Source: Nocardioides sp. ChNu-153
Lineage (GTDB): Bacteria; Actinomycetota; Actinomycetes; Propionibacteriales; Nocardioidaceae
DNA length: 64,000 bases
Direction: 5' to 3'
Assembly: GCF_030466625.1 (NCBI RefSeq)
Contig: NZ_JADEVT010000013.1
Location: 26,790 to 90,789 of the forward strand
The notes beneath the pieces were generated by a model. That model saw only the letters and a program-made list of their open reading frames with translations, had not been told where the DNA came from and searched no databases. Position numbers and translations under genes: made by a program. This document shows, one piece after another, positions 1 to 8,666 of the stretch (within the stretch, counting starts at the first letter, position 1; each line of letters starts with the position of its first letter).

Positions 1-244
1 GCAGGCGGTGCAGCTTCGTCGCCGTGACGGCCTCGAACGGCGAGCCGTAGGCGTCCGAGGAGCGGGTCTTGACCTCGCAGACGACGAGGACGGCGCCGTC
101 GCGCAGCACCAGGTCGATCTCACCGAGCTCGCAGCGCCAGTTGCGGTCCAGGACGACCATCCCGGCCTCGACGAGGTGGCGCGCGGCCACGTCCTCGCCG
201 TACCGGCCCAGGCCGAGGTGACGACTCCCCCGCGGTGTGCTCAT
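1..244 (-). CDS. yraN: YraN/UPF0102 family nuclease-like protein (3' truncated by window)
   Basis: Only the first 81 residues are present; the 3' end runs off base 1. The family has a PD-(D/E)XK / resolvase-like fold and is very widely conserved, but its cellular substrate is not settled. Visible motifs are GEIDLV near residues 41-46 and CEVKTR near 56-61, which give the D...ExK cluster typical of the fold. The start is the ATG at 244. In actinobacteria this gene usually follows rnhB and DUF2469 directly; here a TadE/TadG-like pair lies between them. Confidence 0.9.
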   Translation of the reverse strand, partial: MSTPRGSRHLGLGRYGEDVAARHLVEAGMVVLDRNWRCELGEIDLVLRDGAVLVVCEVKTRSSDAYGSPFEAVTATKLHRL

Positions 245-335
245 GACGGCCTCACCCCCCGAGCCTGCGCGATCGGCGGCGTCACCGCACCCCGCCCCCC
301 GCCGACCTGTGGAGGACGTCTCGACCGAGGACGTC

Positions 336-2228
336 TCAACCGCGCAGCGCGAGGCCCTCGCAGCTGGGGGTCGGGATCCCGTAGGCGTCGATGCCGAAGA
401 CCTCGAGCCCCAGCATCGGTGCCAGCACGTCGTTCACCAGCGCGTCGACGGGCCCGAGCGCCGTGCGGACGAGCGAGGTGAGCAGCGGTGCCAGCTCTGC
501 CTGCAGGTCGGCGGTCACCGCAGCCCGGTCGGCCGCGTTCAGGCGGCCGGACGTGACGGACACCGCGACCGTGGGCTCGATGCGCAGGCTCGACAGGTTC
601 AGGCCGTCCGAGCGGATGGGTACCGCGATCTCCCGGCCCGGCTCGGACGGGACCTCGACGTCGTACGTCGTCCCCCCGGTGAGCGGCGCACGGGCGAGGG
701 TGAGGTCGACCTCGGCCCCCACCGTGACGTTCACGTCGCCGAGCCCGAGCAGCCCACCGACGAGGCCGAGCAGCAGGCGGTCCAGGAGGGCGGTGAGACC
801 CAGCCCGTCGAGCAGGGTCCCGAGACCGACCGAACCCGACAGCTCGAGCCCGAGGTGGCCCGAGACCGTGACGGCGCCCCCCTCGACGGCGAGCTGCAGG
901 CTGTCGGGCGAACCGCACCGCACACCGTGGAGGGTCGCCCTGGCCTCGGCGACGCCGATGTCGAGCGACAGCGGGTCGGCGCGGCCCCGCAGCCGCACGA
1001 TGTCCAGGAGGTTCAGGTCGAGACTGCCCAGGGCCTCCAGATCGGCTCCGACCTCGAGGGCGACGGCCGAGCTGGTCGCGGTCGCGGCCGCCGCGGTGCC
1101 GCCCGCCGGGACACCGCACCCGGGCCTCGGCGGCGTGATCATGCTCAGCCGCACCGTGGGGTCGACCAGGCCCGGCACGGGTGCCGCCAGGTCGAGGTCG
1201 ACGAACCCGGTGCCCCCCGACACGAGCAGACCCGCCGTGACCAGGTCGAAGACGTTCAGGCCCGTCGTCAGGGCGGCCCCACCCGCACCCGTGGCGACCT
1301 GGACGAGGTCACCGACCGTGATGCGCTGGCCGGTGGGGACGGCCACGTCGACCCCGCCCGCCACCACCGCCGTCACGAGGGTGTCGAGCACCCCGAGAGC
1401 GGCGGTCGCCCCTGCGTCGAGGCCCACGCCGGCGAGGTCCCCCCGGGCCTCCAGTGCGTCGGCGGTGAGCTGCAGCAGACCCAGCGCGTCGAGCTCGGTG
1501 GACAGGAGACGGTCGAGGTCGCCCGCCGAGAGACCGAGCGCGACGAGCATGTCGAGGAGCGACACCTCGGCGTCGGCCAGGCCCTGGTAGCCGACGGCGG
1601 TGAGGTCGACGGAGCCGCCGAGCAGGTCACCGAGCACGGGGGCGAGGAGCCAGGAGCTGCCGGAGTCCACGCCCGCCAGGAACGTGCCGATCTTGAAGCA
1701 GGCCGACGGGTCGGTCTTCACGGCGAGCGCCGCACGCCGGGCGCCGCCGTCCCCCGGCGCGAAGGAGTACTGGACCGTCGTCCCGGCGCGGACCCGCACC
1801 GCGTCGGGCACGGCGTCCGCGTGGGCGGCGTCGTACGCGAAGGACCCGCTGGCCGGGTCGGTCCAGTCGGTGAACGGCTGGAACCCGACGCCGGGCACGT
1901 GGCTGCCGATCTGGATCTCGACCTCGGGGGCGGCGCCCAGGGTGTCCTCGTTGCGCTCGAGCGAGGTGCGCAGGGCGGAGCGCAGCGCCGGCGCGCCCGC
2001 GGGTGAGGGCGCGACGACGTCGGCGAGCGTGCGGCCCCGCAGCTCGCGGGCGATGTCCAGGGCGACCACGTCGGCGAGCGCCTGCATGTCGCGGCGGGCG
2101 ACCCGCTGCATGCCGATGTCGACGGCCAGGGCCGCGACCACGAGGAGCAACGTCATCAGCGCGGCGACCATCACCGCCACGGCGCCCCGCTGGTCACGGG
2201 CGACCCGTCGCCGGTCGGCGCCGGACAC
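336..2228 (-). CDS. TadG-like pseudopilin / Flp pilus assembly-type secreted protein
   Basis: A 630-residue protein that begins [12 protein letters not shown] near residues 12-23. This is a TadE/TadG-type N-terminal segment: a short basic stretch, then one hydrophobic helix (about 18-40) followed by D-I-G-M-Q. TadG-like proteins are membrane-anchored components of tight-adherence pili or secretion systems. The rest is long, low in Cys (a few scattered residues) and rich in Leu/Val/Asp/Gly, with repeated LD.LGL-like blocks and no catalytic motif I recognise. GTG start at 2228, directly abutting the TadE-like stop at 2229, so the two are co-transcribed and probably translationally coupled. No TadA/B/C ATPase or membrane genes are nearby. 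Family assignment rests mainly on the N-terminus and the TadE neighbour. Confidence 0.75.
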   Translation of the reverse strand: MSGADRRRVARDQRGAVAVMVAALMTLLLVVAALAVDIGMQRVARRDMQALADVVALDIARELRGRTLADVVAPSPAGAPALRSALRTSLERNEDTLGAAPEVEIQIGSHVPGVGFQPFTDWTDPASGSFAYDAAHADAVPDAVRVRAGTTVQYSFAPGDGGARRAALAVKTDPSACFKIGTFLAGVDSGSSWLLAPVLGDLLGGSVDLTAVGYQGLADAEVSLLDMLVALGLSAGDLDRLLSTELDALGLLQLTADALEARGDLAGVGLDAGATAALGVLDTLVTAVVAGGVDVAVPTGQRITVGDLVQVATGAGGAALTTGLNVFDLVTAGLLVSGGTGFVDLDLAAPVPGLVDPTVRLSMITPPRPGCGVPAGGTAAAATATSSAVALEVGADLEALGSLDLNLLDIVRLRGRADPLSLDIGVAEARATLHGVRCGSPDSLQLAVEGGAVTVSGHLGLELSGSVGLGTLLDGLGLTALLDRLLLGLVGGLLGLGDVNVTVGAEVDLTLARAPLTGGTTYDVEVPSEPGREIAVPIRSDGLNLSSLRIEPTVAVSVTSGRLNAADRAAVTADLQAELAPLLTSLVRTALGPVDALVNDVLAPMLGLEVFGIDAYGIPTPSCEGLALRG

Positions 2229-2726
2229 TCAGCTCACCCGCGCGGAGGCGGCGTACTCGATCTCGTCGGGCATGACGCCGCCGACGAAGGGCAGCGGGAT
2301 GAGGGGGCGGTCCTCGTAGTCGTAGGTGAGACGCACGGTGACGCACTGGGGCTGCGGCGAGCCCGACCCGCAGTTCGTGGGCGCCGAGACGTCGCACGAG
2401 CCCGCCGTGTCCCCGCGGCGCTGCAACGCCCCGGTGGGGGTGCAGCTGACGCCGTACACCCCGAGGGCCTCGTTCAGGGCGGCGCGGGCCGACTCCTGCG
2501 CGGACCCGCCCGACCCGGCCTGGTGGACCGCGGCAGCCCGGGCGCCCTCGGCCGCCGCCTGGCTCATGGAGCCGCGGAAGCTGAGCATGTAGCCGTACGC
2601 GATGATCCCGAACACGAGCAGCAGCAGGATCGGCAGCACGAGGGCGAACTCCACGGCGGCCGCGCCCCGCTGGTCACGGCCGGCGCGCCCGCCGCGCCGT
2701 CGCGCCGCGTTCGTCGTTGCACCCAT
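2229..2726 (-). CDS. TadE-like pseudopilin
   Basis: A 165-residue TadE-like protein. The segment RDQRGAAAVEFALVLPILLL (residues 17-36) has the pilin-like arrangement of basic residues, a Gly, then a Glu five positions later, leading into a single membrane helix to about residue 48. TadE family members are minor pseudopilins processed by a TadV-type peptidase. C-terminal Cys pairs (around the GSCDVSAPTNCG segment) could form disulfides outside the cell. ATG start at 2726 with GGAGA a few bases upstream. It is the first gene of a two-gene unit with the TadG-like protein. Confidence 0.8.
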   Translation of the reverse strand: MGATTNAARRRGGRAGRDQRGAAAVEFALVLPILLLLVFGIIAYGYMLSFRGSMSQAAAEGARAAAVHQAGSGGSAQESARAALNEALGVYGVSCTPTGALQRRGDTAGSCDVSAPTNCGSGSPQPQCVTVRLTYDYEDRPLIPLPFVGGVMPDEIEYAASARVS

Positions 2727-2771
2727 CTGTCTCCGCCTCGATCCGGGGACGCACGTCTCCCCTCTGGCGGA

Positions 2772-2801
2772 AGGTTAGGACCGCCGGAGCGCGGCTGTCC
2801 G
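2772..2801 (-). promoter_or_regulatory. Candidate promoter of the TadE/TadG pair
   Basis: On the minus strand a TAACCT -10 box (2772-2777) and a CGGACA -35-like box (2796-2801) are separated by 18 bases, about 50 bases before the TadE start. A separate promoter fits the idea that the pair was inserted into the rnhB-DUF2469-yraN block. Weak -35, so moderate to low confidence. Confidence 0.3.
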
Positions 2802-2852
2802 GCGTTTGCGGAGCCGACCTCCCGGGAGGCCCGAGATTTTGCCGCCGGGGTC

Positions 2853-3161
2853 TCAGCCCTTGGGTGGCTCGAGGTCGCTGGCCGCCAGCTCCTCGACGTT
2901 GACGTCCTTGAACGTCAGGACCTTGACGTTCTTGGCGAAGCGGGCGGGGCGGTACATGTCCCACACCCACGCATCGGTCATCGTCACGTCGAAGAACACC
3001 TCGCCGTGCTCGCTGCGCGCCCGCACGTCCACCTTGTTGCACAGGTAGAACCGGCGGTCGGTCTCCACGACGTACTTGAAGATCTTCACCACGTCGCGGT
3101 ACTCACGGTAGAGCGTGAGCTCCATCTCGGCCTCGTAGCGCTCGAGGTCCTCGGTGCTCAT
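2853..3161 (-). CDS. DUF2469 family protein
   Basis: A 102-residue conserved actinobacterial protein of unknown function (DUF2469). It starts MSTEDLERYEAEMELTLYRE and contains a charged helical N-terminus followed by the family's aromatic segment around DAWVWDMYRP (residues 63-72). The ATG at 3161 overlaps the rnhB stop (ATGA), so it is translationally coupled to rnhB, the standard arrangement in actinobacteria. No catalytic motif or membrane segment is evident. Confidence 0.9.
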   Translation of the reverse strand: MSTEDLERYEAEMELTLYREYRDVVKIFKYVVETDRRFYLCNKVDVRARSEHGEVFFDVTMTDAWVWDMYRPARFAKNVKVLTFKDVNVEELAASDLEPPKG

Positions 3162-3916
3162 GGCGACTCCTCCTGCTCGGCGGGCACGTCGGGCTGCGCG
3201 TCCCCCGGTACGGCGGGGTCGCCGCCGTCGGGCGGCGCCGCCCCGGGCGAGCCTAGCGACGGTTCGAGCCCGGCGGCACGGCGGACGTTGACGAACCGCA
3301 TCCGGTGCACCGGCGACGGCCCGTGCGCCTCGAGCCGCTCGGTGTGCAGGTCGGTGATGTAGCCCTTGTGCACGTCGAAGCGGTACCCGGGCCACCGCTC
3401 GTGCATCCCGCACATGATCCGGTCGCGGGTCACCTTGGCCAGCACCGAGGCCGCCGCCACGCAGGCCGCGACGCGGTCGCCCTTCCACACGGCGAGGCCC
3501 GGTGCCGGCAGCCCGTCGACGGGGAACCCGTCGCTCAGCACGTACGACGGACGCACCCCCAGCCGCGCCACCGACCGGCGCAGCGCCTGGACGTTGGCGA
3601 CGTGCATGCCGAGGCGGTCGCACTCCTCGGCGTCGACGACCACGACCGACCAGGCGAGCGCCCGGCGCACGACCTCGTCGTACGCCCGCTCGCGGGCCCG
3701 GGCCGTGAGGAGCTTGGAGTCCGCCAACCCCGGTACGACGCCCGCCCGCCCGGCCGGGAGGATCGCGGCGGCCGCCACCAGGGGGCCGGCGCAGGCGCCC
3801 CGCCCGGCCTCGTCGGTGCCCGCGACGTGCTCGAGACCCACGCGCCGCAGCGCGCGCTCGTAGCCGTACAGGCCCGCGTCGCGCCGGACGGTCGAGCCCT
3901 TGGGGAGCTGCGTCAC
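3158..3916 (-). CDS. rnhB: Ribonuclease HII
   Basis: A 252-residue RNase HII that cleaves the RNA strand of RNA-DNA hybrids and single ribonucleotides in DNA. The DEAGRG signature is at about residues 37-42 (GTDEAGRGACAGPLVAAA), with further conserved stretches DSKLLTARARE and AAASVLAKVTRD, which carry catalytic acidic and structural residues. The GTG at 3916 is chosen because homology begins just after it. The C-terminal ~35 residues are a Pro/Asp/Gly-rich tail that ends in the coupled DUF2469 start. It lies 20 bases downstream of lepB. Confidence 0.95.
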   Translation of the reverse strand: MTQLPKGSTVRRDAGLYGYERALRRVGLEHVAGTDEAGRGACAGPLVAAAAILPAGRAGVVPGLADSKLLTARARERAYDEVVRRALAWSVVVVDAEECDRLGMHVANVQALRRSVARLGVRPSYVLSDGFPVDGLPAPGLAVWKGDRVAACVAAASVLAKVTRDRIMCGMHERWPGYRFDVHKGYITDLHTERLEAHGPSPVHRMRFVNVRRAAGLEPSLGSPGAAPPDGGDPAVPGDAQPDVPAEQEESP

Positions 3917-3936
3917 GCCTCGCCCACCACCACGGG

Positions 3937-4824
3937 TCAGTCGGGGTCGGGGACCGACGCGAACGTCTCGGGCCGGGTGAGGCGGTCCCAGTGCTGGCGC
4001 GGCCAGACGACGGCGAGCACCTTGCCGACGACCAGGTCGGTGTCGACGAAGGCGCGCGTCGGCGAGCAGGCGTTGGTGTCGTTCGGCGGGCACAGCCGGG
4101 CGGCGGAGTCCTCCGACTGGGCCCGGTTGTCGCCCATCACGAACATGTGGCCCTCGGGGATCGGCCCGGTCTCCCAGCCGACCTCGCCGGCCGCGACCCG
4201 GGTGCACACCTCGGCGTCGAGCTCGGGGCCGTTGCACTGCAGGCCGTCCGCCAGGTAAGGCTCGTCCAGCGGCTGGCCGTTGACCGTGATGCGGCCCTGC
4301 TCGTCGCAGCACGCGACGACGTCACCCTCGAGACCGATGACCCGCTTCACCAGGTGGCCGCCGCTCGGGTAGAGACCGATGCGGGCCAGCACCTGCGCGG
4401 CGGGGTTGGACGGGCCCCCCGCCGTCGTCGGGCCCAGCCACTCCCCCGGGTCCTCGAAGACCACGACGTCCCCCCGCTGCGGGCCGTTGCCGCCCCAGTA
4501 GGAGACCTTCTGCACCACGATCCGGTCGTCGACCTGCAGCCCGGGGACCATCGAGACCGACGGGATGTAGAAGGCCTGGAGGAAGAAGGCCTTGATGACG
4601 TACGCGAGCACCAGCGCGACCACGAGGAGCAGCGCCGTCTCCTGCCACAGCGGCAGCTGCTTGCGCCGCCGCCGCGACGAGCGGCGCCCGCCCTCGGCCT
4701 CGGCGACCGCGGTCGCCCCGCCGGCCTCGCTCCCGTCAGCACCCGTGGGGGCCCCGGACGACGACGACCGCGGGCCCGGCCCCTCGTCGAGAGGGGCGGC
4801 GGACTCGCGGTCGTCGGACGTCAC
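3937..4824 (-). CDS. lepB: Signal peptidase I
   Basis: A 295-residue type I signal peptidase that removes Sec/Tat signal peptides at the outer face of the membrane. A Ser/Gly/Ala-rich cytoplasmic N-terminus (~50 residues) and a basic RRRRKQ stop-transfer precede one membrane helix (about 60-80). The catalytic Ser is in IPSVSMVPGL just after the helix and the general-base Lys in HLVKRVIGLEGD; box E is GHMFVMGDNR. GTG start at 4824, placed only six bases after a TAGTCT -10 box, so the mRNA is probably leaderless. Fits the rplS-lepB-rnhB order. Confidence 0.95.
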   Translation of the reverse strand: MTSDDRESAAPLDEGPGPRSSSSGAPTGADGSEAGGATAVAEAEGGRRSSRRRRKQLPLWQETALLLVVALVLAYVIKAFFLQAFYIPSVSMVPGLQVDDRIVVQKVSYWGGNGPQRGDVVVFEDPGEWLGPTTAGGPSNPAAQVLARIGLYPSGGHLVKRVIGLEGDVVACCDEQGRITVNGQPLDEPYLADGLQCNGPELDAEVCTRVAAGEVGWETGPIPEGHMFVMGDNRAQSEDSAARLCPPNDTNACSPTRAFVDTDLVVGKVLAVVWPRQHWDRLTRPETFASVPDPD

Positions 4825-4830
4825 GGGAGG

Positions 4831-4836
4831 AGACTA
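4831..4836 (-). promoter_or_regulatory. Leaderless-type -10 box for lepB
   Basis: TAGTCT on the minus strand ends six bases before the lepB GTG, so transcription would begin at or next to the start codon. It gives lepB-rnhB-DUF2469 a promoter independent of rplS. No convincing -35 element. Confidence 0.5.
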
Positions 4837-4849
4837 GCCACCCGTGGGG

Positions 4850-4868
4850 CGCCCCTCGGCGAGGGGCG
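4850..4868 (-). terminator. Hairpin after rplS
   Basis: CGCCCCTC-GGC-GAGGGGCG forms a perfect 8-bp stem with a 3-base loop, 14 bases past the rplS stop. There is no U-tract, as is usual in high-GC actinobacteria, so it may terminate or attenuate transcription before lepB. Confidence 0.5.
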
Positions 4869-4881
4869 GTGGCCGGTCGCC

Positions 4882-5232
4882 TCAGGCGTCGCGGCGCTCC
4901 TTGATCTTGGCGGCCTTGCCGCGGAGGTTGCGCAGGTAGTAGAGCTTCGCGCGACGCACGTCACCGCGGGTCACGACCTCGATCTTCTCGAAGATCGGGG
5001 AGTGCAGCGGGAAGGTGCGCTCGACGCCCACGCCGAACGACACCTTGCGGACGGTGAACGTGCGGCCGATGCCGGAGCCCTGCACGCGGATGACGACGCC
5101 CTGGAACACCTGGACGCGGGAGCGGTTGCCCTCGACGACCTTGACGTGGACCTTGACGGTGTCACCGGCGCGGAAGGCCGGGATGTCGTCGCGCTTGGCG
5201 GCCAGCTCGAGCTGGCTGATGACGTTGGTCAT
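4882..5232 (-). CDS. rplS: 50S ribosomal protein L19
   Basis: A 116-residue L19, the usual family length, located at the 30S-50S interface of the ribosome. It has the typical [21 protein letters not shown]-terminal beta-strand region and a basic end around [20 protein letters not shown]. The ATG at 5232 is preceded by GGAG with six bases of spacing. In most actinobacteria rplS follows trmD directly; here amtB lies between them and rplS has its own structured leader. Confidence 0.97.
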   Translation of the reverse strand: MTNVISQLELAAKRDDIPAFRAGDTVKVHVKVVEGNRSRVQVFQGVVIRVQGSGIGRTFTVRKVSFGVGVERTFPLHSPIFEKIEVVTRGDVRRAKLYYLRNLRGKAAKIKERRDA

Positions 5233-5249
5233 GATGATCTCCTCGCGAG

Positions 5250-5318
5250 TGCCACAGGTCAGCCGCGGTGGGTCGGTTCCGAATGGGTGCGACGGCGGTC
5301 GACGGTTCCCCTGTGGCA
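5250..5318 (-). promoter_or_regulatory. Structured 5' leader of rplS (candidate L19 autoregulatory element)
   Basis: A perfect 9-bp inverted repeat (TGCCACAGG at 5250-5258, CCTGTGGCA at 5310-5318) brackets a 51-base GC-rich loop that can fold further. It ends 17 bases before the rplS start. The next bases, CTCGCGAG (5242-5249), are a small palindrome that overlaps the Shine-Dalgarno. Ribosomal-protein leader motifs that bind their own protein are known for L19 in other phyla; function here is inferred only from structure and position. Confidence 0.4.
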
Positions 5319-5355
5319 GAAGCGTCCGCGCGTCGCGACCAGGCATGTTCGCACA

Positions 5356-5391
5356 GGAGGCCCGCCCCGGGCGAATCCGGGACGGGCCTCC
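5356..5391 (-). terminator. Terminator hairpin after amtB
   Basis: GGAGGCCCG (5356-5364) pairs with CGGGCCTCC (5383-5391), and an inner CCCGG/CCGGG extends the stem. It sits 50 bases beyond the amtB stop and before the rplS leader, separating the two transcripts. Confidence 0.65.
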
Positions 5392-5441
5392 GTGGGGTGG
5401 TCGACGACCGCGCCCCACCGCGGCCGTCGAGCTGGGGGCGA

Positions 5442-6653
5442 TCAGTCGAACGCGTACGCCTCGCCGTGCTGCAGGTCGACGCCGGCGACCTCGTCCTCCT
5501 CCTTCACGCGGAAGCCGATCGTCTTCTCGATGAGCATGCCGATGACGAAGGCGACCACGAACGAGTAGGCGATGACGGCGACCGAGGAGACGAGCTGCGC
5601 GACGAGCTGCTCGGGACCACCGCCGTACGCGAGGCCGGTCTCGGGGTCGAAGGCGAAGATGCCGAGCCAGATGCAGCCGATGAAGCCGGCGACGAGGTGC
5701 AGACCCACGACGTCGAGGCTGTCGTCGAAGCCGAGCTTGTACTTGAGGTCGATCGCGAAGGCGCAGACGGCACCGGCGACGAGCCCGAGCACCATGGCCC
5801 AGACGGGCGTGATGTGGGCGCAGGCCGGGGTGATGGCCACGAGGCCGGCCACGATGCCCGAGGCGGCACCGACCGCGGTCGACTTCCCGTCGCGGAACTG
5901 CTCGACGACGATGAAGCCGATCATCGCGGCCGCCGGGGCGGCGATGGTGTTGAGGATGATGAGGCTCGTCTGGCCCTCGTCGGCGCCGAAGACACCGGCG
6001 TTGAAGCCGAACCAGCCGAACCACAGGATCGCGGCGCCGATGAGCACGAGGGGCACGTTGTGCGGCACGGCCTCCTCCTTGGTGAAGCCGACCTTGCGGC
6101 GGCCAAGCACGAGCGCCAGGGCGAGGGCAGCGGCGCCGGCGTTCTGGTGCACCGCGGTGCCGCCGGCCCAGTCCAGCGTGCCGGTCTCGCCGAAGTTGTA
6201 GATCCAGCCGTTGTCGGGGTTGAACACCCAGGCCTGGACCGGGAAGTAGGCGAAGACCGCGAAGAGCCCGGCGAAGATCATCCAGGGCCAGAAGCGGGCG
6301 CGGTCGGCGATGGCGCCAGAGATGAGCGCGATGGTGATGACCGCGAACGTGCCGCCGAAGGCCGCCGTGGCCAGCGAGCCGTCCGTGGCCTTGGTGGCGT
6401 CCAGCAGGCCGACGTCCTGGAAGGGGTCGCCGAAGAACTTGGTGATGCCACCGTCGGAGATGGCGCCGACGCCACCCGCACCGACGAGGATCCACAGGAC
6501 CCAGACGACGCCCATGGCGCCGAAGCTGAGCATCATCATGGAGACGACGCTCTTGGCCTTCACCAGGCCGCCGTAGAAGAACGCGAGCCCGGGGGTCATG
6601 AAGAGCACCAGGGCCGTACAGATCAGGGTCCACGCGAGTTCGGTCGACATCAC
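5442..6653 (-). CDS. amtB: Ammonium transporter (Amt family), copy 1
   Basis: A 403-residue Amt/MEP/Rh channel for ammonium uptake, with about 11 membrane segments. Family signatures: [16 protein letters not shown] near the N-terminus, the first pore His in [14 protein letters not shown], and the second in [16 protein letters not shown]. The short C-terminal tail ([18 protein letters not shown]) is the part that normally contacts PII. The start is read as ATG 6653, with a second ATG next to it. A GlnR-like operator lies about 90-140 bases upstream. It interrupts the usual trmD-rplS pair and is a paralogue of the amtB at 23985-25295, which sits with glnB and glnD. Confidence 0.95.
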   Translation of the reverse strand: MMSTELAWTLICTALVLFMTPGLAFFYGGLVKAKSVVSMMMLSFGAMGVVWVLWILVGAGGVGAISDGGITKFFGDPFQDVGLLDATKATDGSLATAAFGGTFAVITIALISGAIADRARFWPWMIFAGLFAVFAYFPVQAWVFNPDNGWIYNFGETGTLDWAGGTAVHQNAGAAALALALVLGRRKVGFTKEEAVPHNVPLVLIGAAILWFGWFGFNAGVFGADEGQTSLIILNTIAAPAAAMIGFIVVEQFRDGKSTAVGAASGIVAGLVAITPACAHITPVWAMVLGLVAGAVCAFAIDLKYKLGFDDSLDVVGLHLVAGFIGCIWLGIFAFDPETGLAYGGGPEQLVAQLVSSVAVIAYSFVVAFVIGMLIEKTIGFRVKEEDEVAGVDLQHGEAYAFD

Positions 6654-6738
6654 TACCTCGTTGTTCTGTCTCGGGAGAGAGCGGGCGGGCGGGCACCGTT
6701 GCCGCCAGCACGACGCTGCGTGATGCTTCCGAGGTCGT

Positions 6739-6796
6739 GTTGCACCGAGGCCGCGCGCATGTTTCGGCGGCGTAACACCCTCGCCGGGTGTGTGAC
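6739..6796 (-). promoter_or_regulatory. GlnR-like nitrogen operator upstream of amtB copy 1
   Basis: On the minus strand GTTAC-n6-GAAAC (6776-6761) matches the actinobacterial GlnR half-site consensus. It is followed at the canonical 22-base step by the weaker GCGGC-n6-GCAAC (6754-6739). A further GTCAC lies 15 bases before the first box (6796-6792). The same GTnAC-n15-GTTrC-n6-GAAAC layout occurs before the second amtB. GlnR activation of amtB under nitrogen limitation is known in Streptomyces and mycobacteria; its role here is inferred. Confidence 0.6.
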
Positions 6797-6837
6797 ATCC
6801 GGGGACACACGCCCGTCACCGGGGTCTCAGGAACCGC

Positions 6838-8016
6838 TCAGGCGCGAGGGGCCCGCTTCTCGAGCAGCACCGCCCCGGGGTCGCCGAGGCCCACCGCGCG
6901 GTAGCCGGCACGGCGGTACATCCGCAGGTTGCGCCCGCTCCCGGCCCCCGTCTGCAACCGGTACGCCGTCACCTCGCCCGAGGCGACCAGCGGCGCGGCC
7001 AGCTGCTCGGCGTACCCCAGGAGGCGGCGGCCGAGGCCGCGGCCCGCGAGGTCGGGGGCGACCATGAGCCGTCCCACGTGCCAGGCGTCGCCCTCGCGAC
7101 GCCCGCGCACCGAGCCGACGAGCCGGCCCGACGCGCGCACCACGACGGTGTGCCACTCCCCCAGCGACGCGAGCACGTCGTCGAGGGACTCGGTGGTCGC
7201 AGGGATGTGCACGCCCGGGTTGTCCTGCAGCTCGCCCAGCCAGCAGGCGCGCGTCAGGGTCCACAGCTCGCCCGCGTCCGCCGGGGTCGCCGGCACGACC
7301 GGGAGGTCCTCGCCGTCGAACGCGAGCGCCGCGGGGGCCAGCAGGTCGGGGCGCCGCTCGGCGGTGCGCCGCTCGGCCTCGGCGCGCCGCCAGCGGGCGA
7401 TGGCCGCGTGGTCGCCGCTGAGCAGGACGGGGGGCACGTCGTACCCCCGCCAGGTGGCGGGCTTGGTGTAGACGGGGTACTCCAGCAGCCCCTCGTCGCC
7501 GTGGGACTCCTCGACGAGCGAGTCGGGGTTGCCCATGAAGCCGGGGAGCAGCCGCACGACCGCCTCGACGACCGCCAGTGCCGCGACCTCGCCGCCGTTG
7601 AGCACGTAGTCGCCCAGGGACACCTCGCGCACCTGTGCGCCCGCGGCGGCCGCGTGCTGCACGACGCGGGCGTCGATGCCCTCGTAGCGCCCGCAGGCGA
7701 TGACGAGCCGCTCGCGGCCGGCCAGCTCCGCCGCCACCGACTGCCGGAACACCTCGCCCGACGGCGTCGGCACCAGCAGGGTCGCCCCGGCGACGTCGAG
7801 GTCGTCGAGCGCCTCACCCCACGGCTCGGGCCGCATCACCATGCCCGCACCCCCGCCGTACGGGGTGTCGTCCACGGTGCGGTGGCGGTCGTGGGTCCAG
7901 TCGCGCAGGTCGTGCACGCGCAGGTCCAGCAGGCCGCTGCGCTGCGCCCGGCCCGGCAGGGACAGGTCGAGCGCGCGCAGGTAGTCGGGGAAGATCGAGA
8001 CGACGTCGATCCGCAC
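6838..8016 (-). CDS. trmD: tRNA (guanine-N1)-methyltransferase TrmD fused to a GNAT acetyltransferase domain
   Basis: A 392-residue fusion. Residues 1 to about 235 are TrmD, which makes m1G37 in t[14 protein letters not shown] start, [31 protein letters not shown], and the trefoil-knot SAM site [14 protein letters not shown]. After a short linker, residues about 240-390 look like a GNAT N-acetyltransferase ([20 protein letters not shown] contains the R-x-x-G-x-G/A acetyl-CoA loop; [12 protein letters not shown] near the end). Ordinary TrmD is about 230-270 residues. No stop separates the domains. Three bases separate it from rimM. Confidence 0.95.
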   Translation of the reverse strand: MRIDVVSIFPDYLRALDLSLPGRAQRSGLLDLRVHDLRDWTHDRHRTVDDTPYGGGAGMVMRPEPWGEALDDLDVAGATLLVPTPSGEVFRQSVAAELAGRERLVIACGRYEGIDARVVQHAAAAGAQVREVSLGDYVLNGGEVAALAVVEAVVRLLPGFMGNPDSLVEESHGDEGLLEYPVYTKPATWRGYDVPPVLLSGDHAAIARWRRAEAERRTAERRPDLLAPAALAFDGEDLPVVPATPADAGELWTLTRACWLGELQDNPGVHIPATTESLDDVLASLGEWHTVVVRASGRLVGSVRGRREGDAWHVGRLMVAPDLAGRGLGRRLLGYAEQLAAPLVASGEVTAYRLQTGAGSGRNLRMYRRAGYRAVGLGDPGAVLLEKRAPRA

Positions 8017-8019
8017 GTC

Positions 8020-8577
8020 TCAGGCCTCGGCCTCGTCGGGGAACGGGGCGACGAGACCGGGCCGGTCCGCGACGACGACCCGCCCGGCGGCGAGGTCGAC
8101 CTCGGGCACGAGCGCGGCGACGAAGGGCACCAGGGCGTCGCGTCCGTCGGGGGTGCGGACGCCGAGGATGTCCTGGGCCGCGCCGTGCAGCACCTGCGTC
8201 ACCTCGCCGATGCGCTCGCCTGCGAGGTCGTGCACCGCGAGCCCCACGAGCTGGTGGTCGTAGAACTCCTCGGGGTCCTCGGGCTGCTCGTCCTCGTCGA
8301 GGGTGACGTGCAGGAGGAGGCCGCGCACGGCCTCGGCCTGGGTGCGGTCGGCGACGCCGGCGAAGCGCACGAGCAGCACGCCCTGGTGCCACTTGGTGCT
8401 GGCGACCTCCAGCTCGGCCACCGGGGCCGTGGCGCCGCGCGGGGCCTCCACGCGCAGGCGGGCGCCGGGGGCGAACCGGCGGTCGGGCTCGTCGGTGCGG
8501 ACGTCGACGGTGACGTCGCCCCGGATGCCGTGGGGCTTGCCGACCCGGCCGACGAGGACCTCCACGCTGCTGCTCAC
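8020..8577 (-). CDS. rimM: Ribosome maturation factor RimM
   Basis: A 185-residue RimM, which assists 30S head assembly by binding S19. The N-terminal VGRVGKPHGIRGDVTVDVRTDEP is the family signature; the C-terminal PRC-barrel half includes YDHQLVGLAVHDLAGERIGEV and a DALVPFVAALVPEVD segment. The GTG at 8577 is preferred because a TACCCT -10 box ends eight bases before it and no Shine-Dalgarno is visible. It overlaps nothing and is followed by trmD after 3 bases. Confidence 0.95.
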   Translation of the reverse strand: MSSSVEVLVGRVGKPHGIRGDVTVDVRTDEPDRRFAPGARLRVEAPRGATAPVAELEVASTKWHQGVLLVRFAGVADRTQAEAVRGLLLHVTLDEDEQPEDPEEFYDHQLVGLAVHDLAGERIGEVTQVLHGAAQDILGVRTPDGRDALVPFVAALVPEVDLAAGRVVVADRPGLVAPFPDEAEA

Positions 8578-8585
8578 GAGGGGTG

Positions 8586-8591
8586 AGGGTA
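8586..8591 (-). promoter_or_regulatory. Leaderless-type -10 box for rimM-trmD
   Basis: TACCCT on the minus strand ends eight bases before the rimM GTG. It supports that start codon and gives rimM-trmD a promoter separate from rpsP-khpA. Confidence 0.45.
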
Positions 8592-8620
8592 CGGCGCGCC
8601 GCACCCGCCCGCGAAACGCA

Positions 8621-8666
8621 CGACGGGCGCCGCTCCCCGGCCGCAGCCGGAGGACGACGCCCGTCG
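8621..8666 (-). terminator. Hairpin between khpA and rimM
   Basis: CGACGGGCG (8621-8629) pairs with CGCCCGTCG (8658-8666), and CCGGC/GCCGG can pair inside. It begins 18 bases after the khpA stop and just before the rimM -10 box, so it probably ends or attenuates the rpsP-khpA transcript. Confidence 0.5.

Noticed and set aside
237..2006. Long plus-strand open frame (589 codons) opposite the TadG-like gene
   Set aside because: In DNA this GC-rich the strand opposite a gene is often open. The translated sequence is Arg/Gly/Asp/Gln-rich with no family motif.
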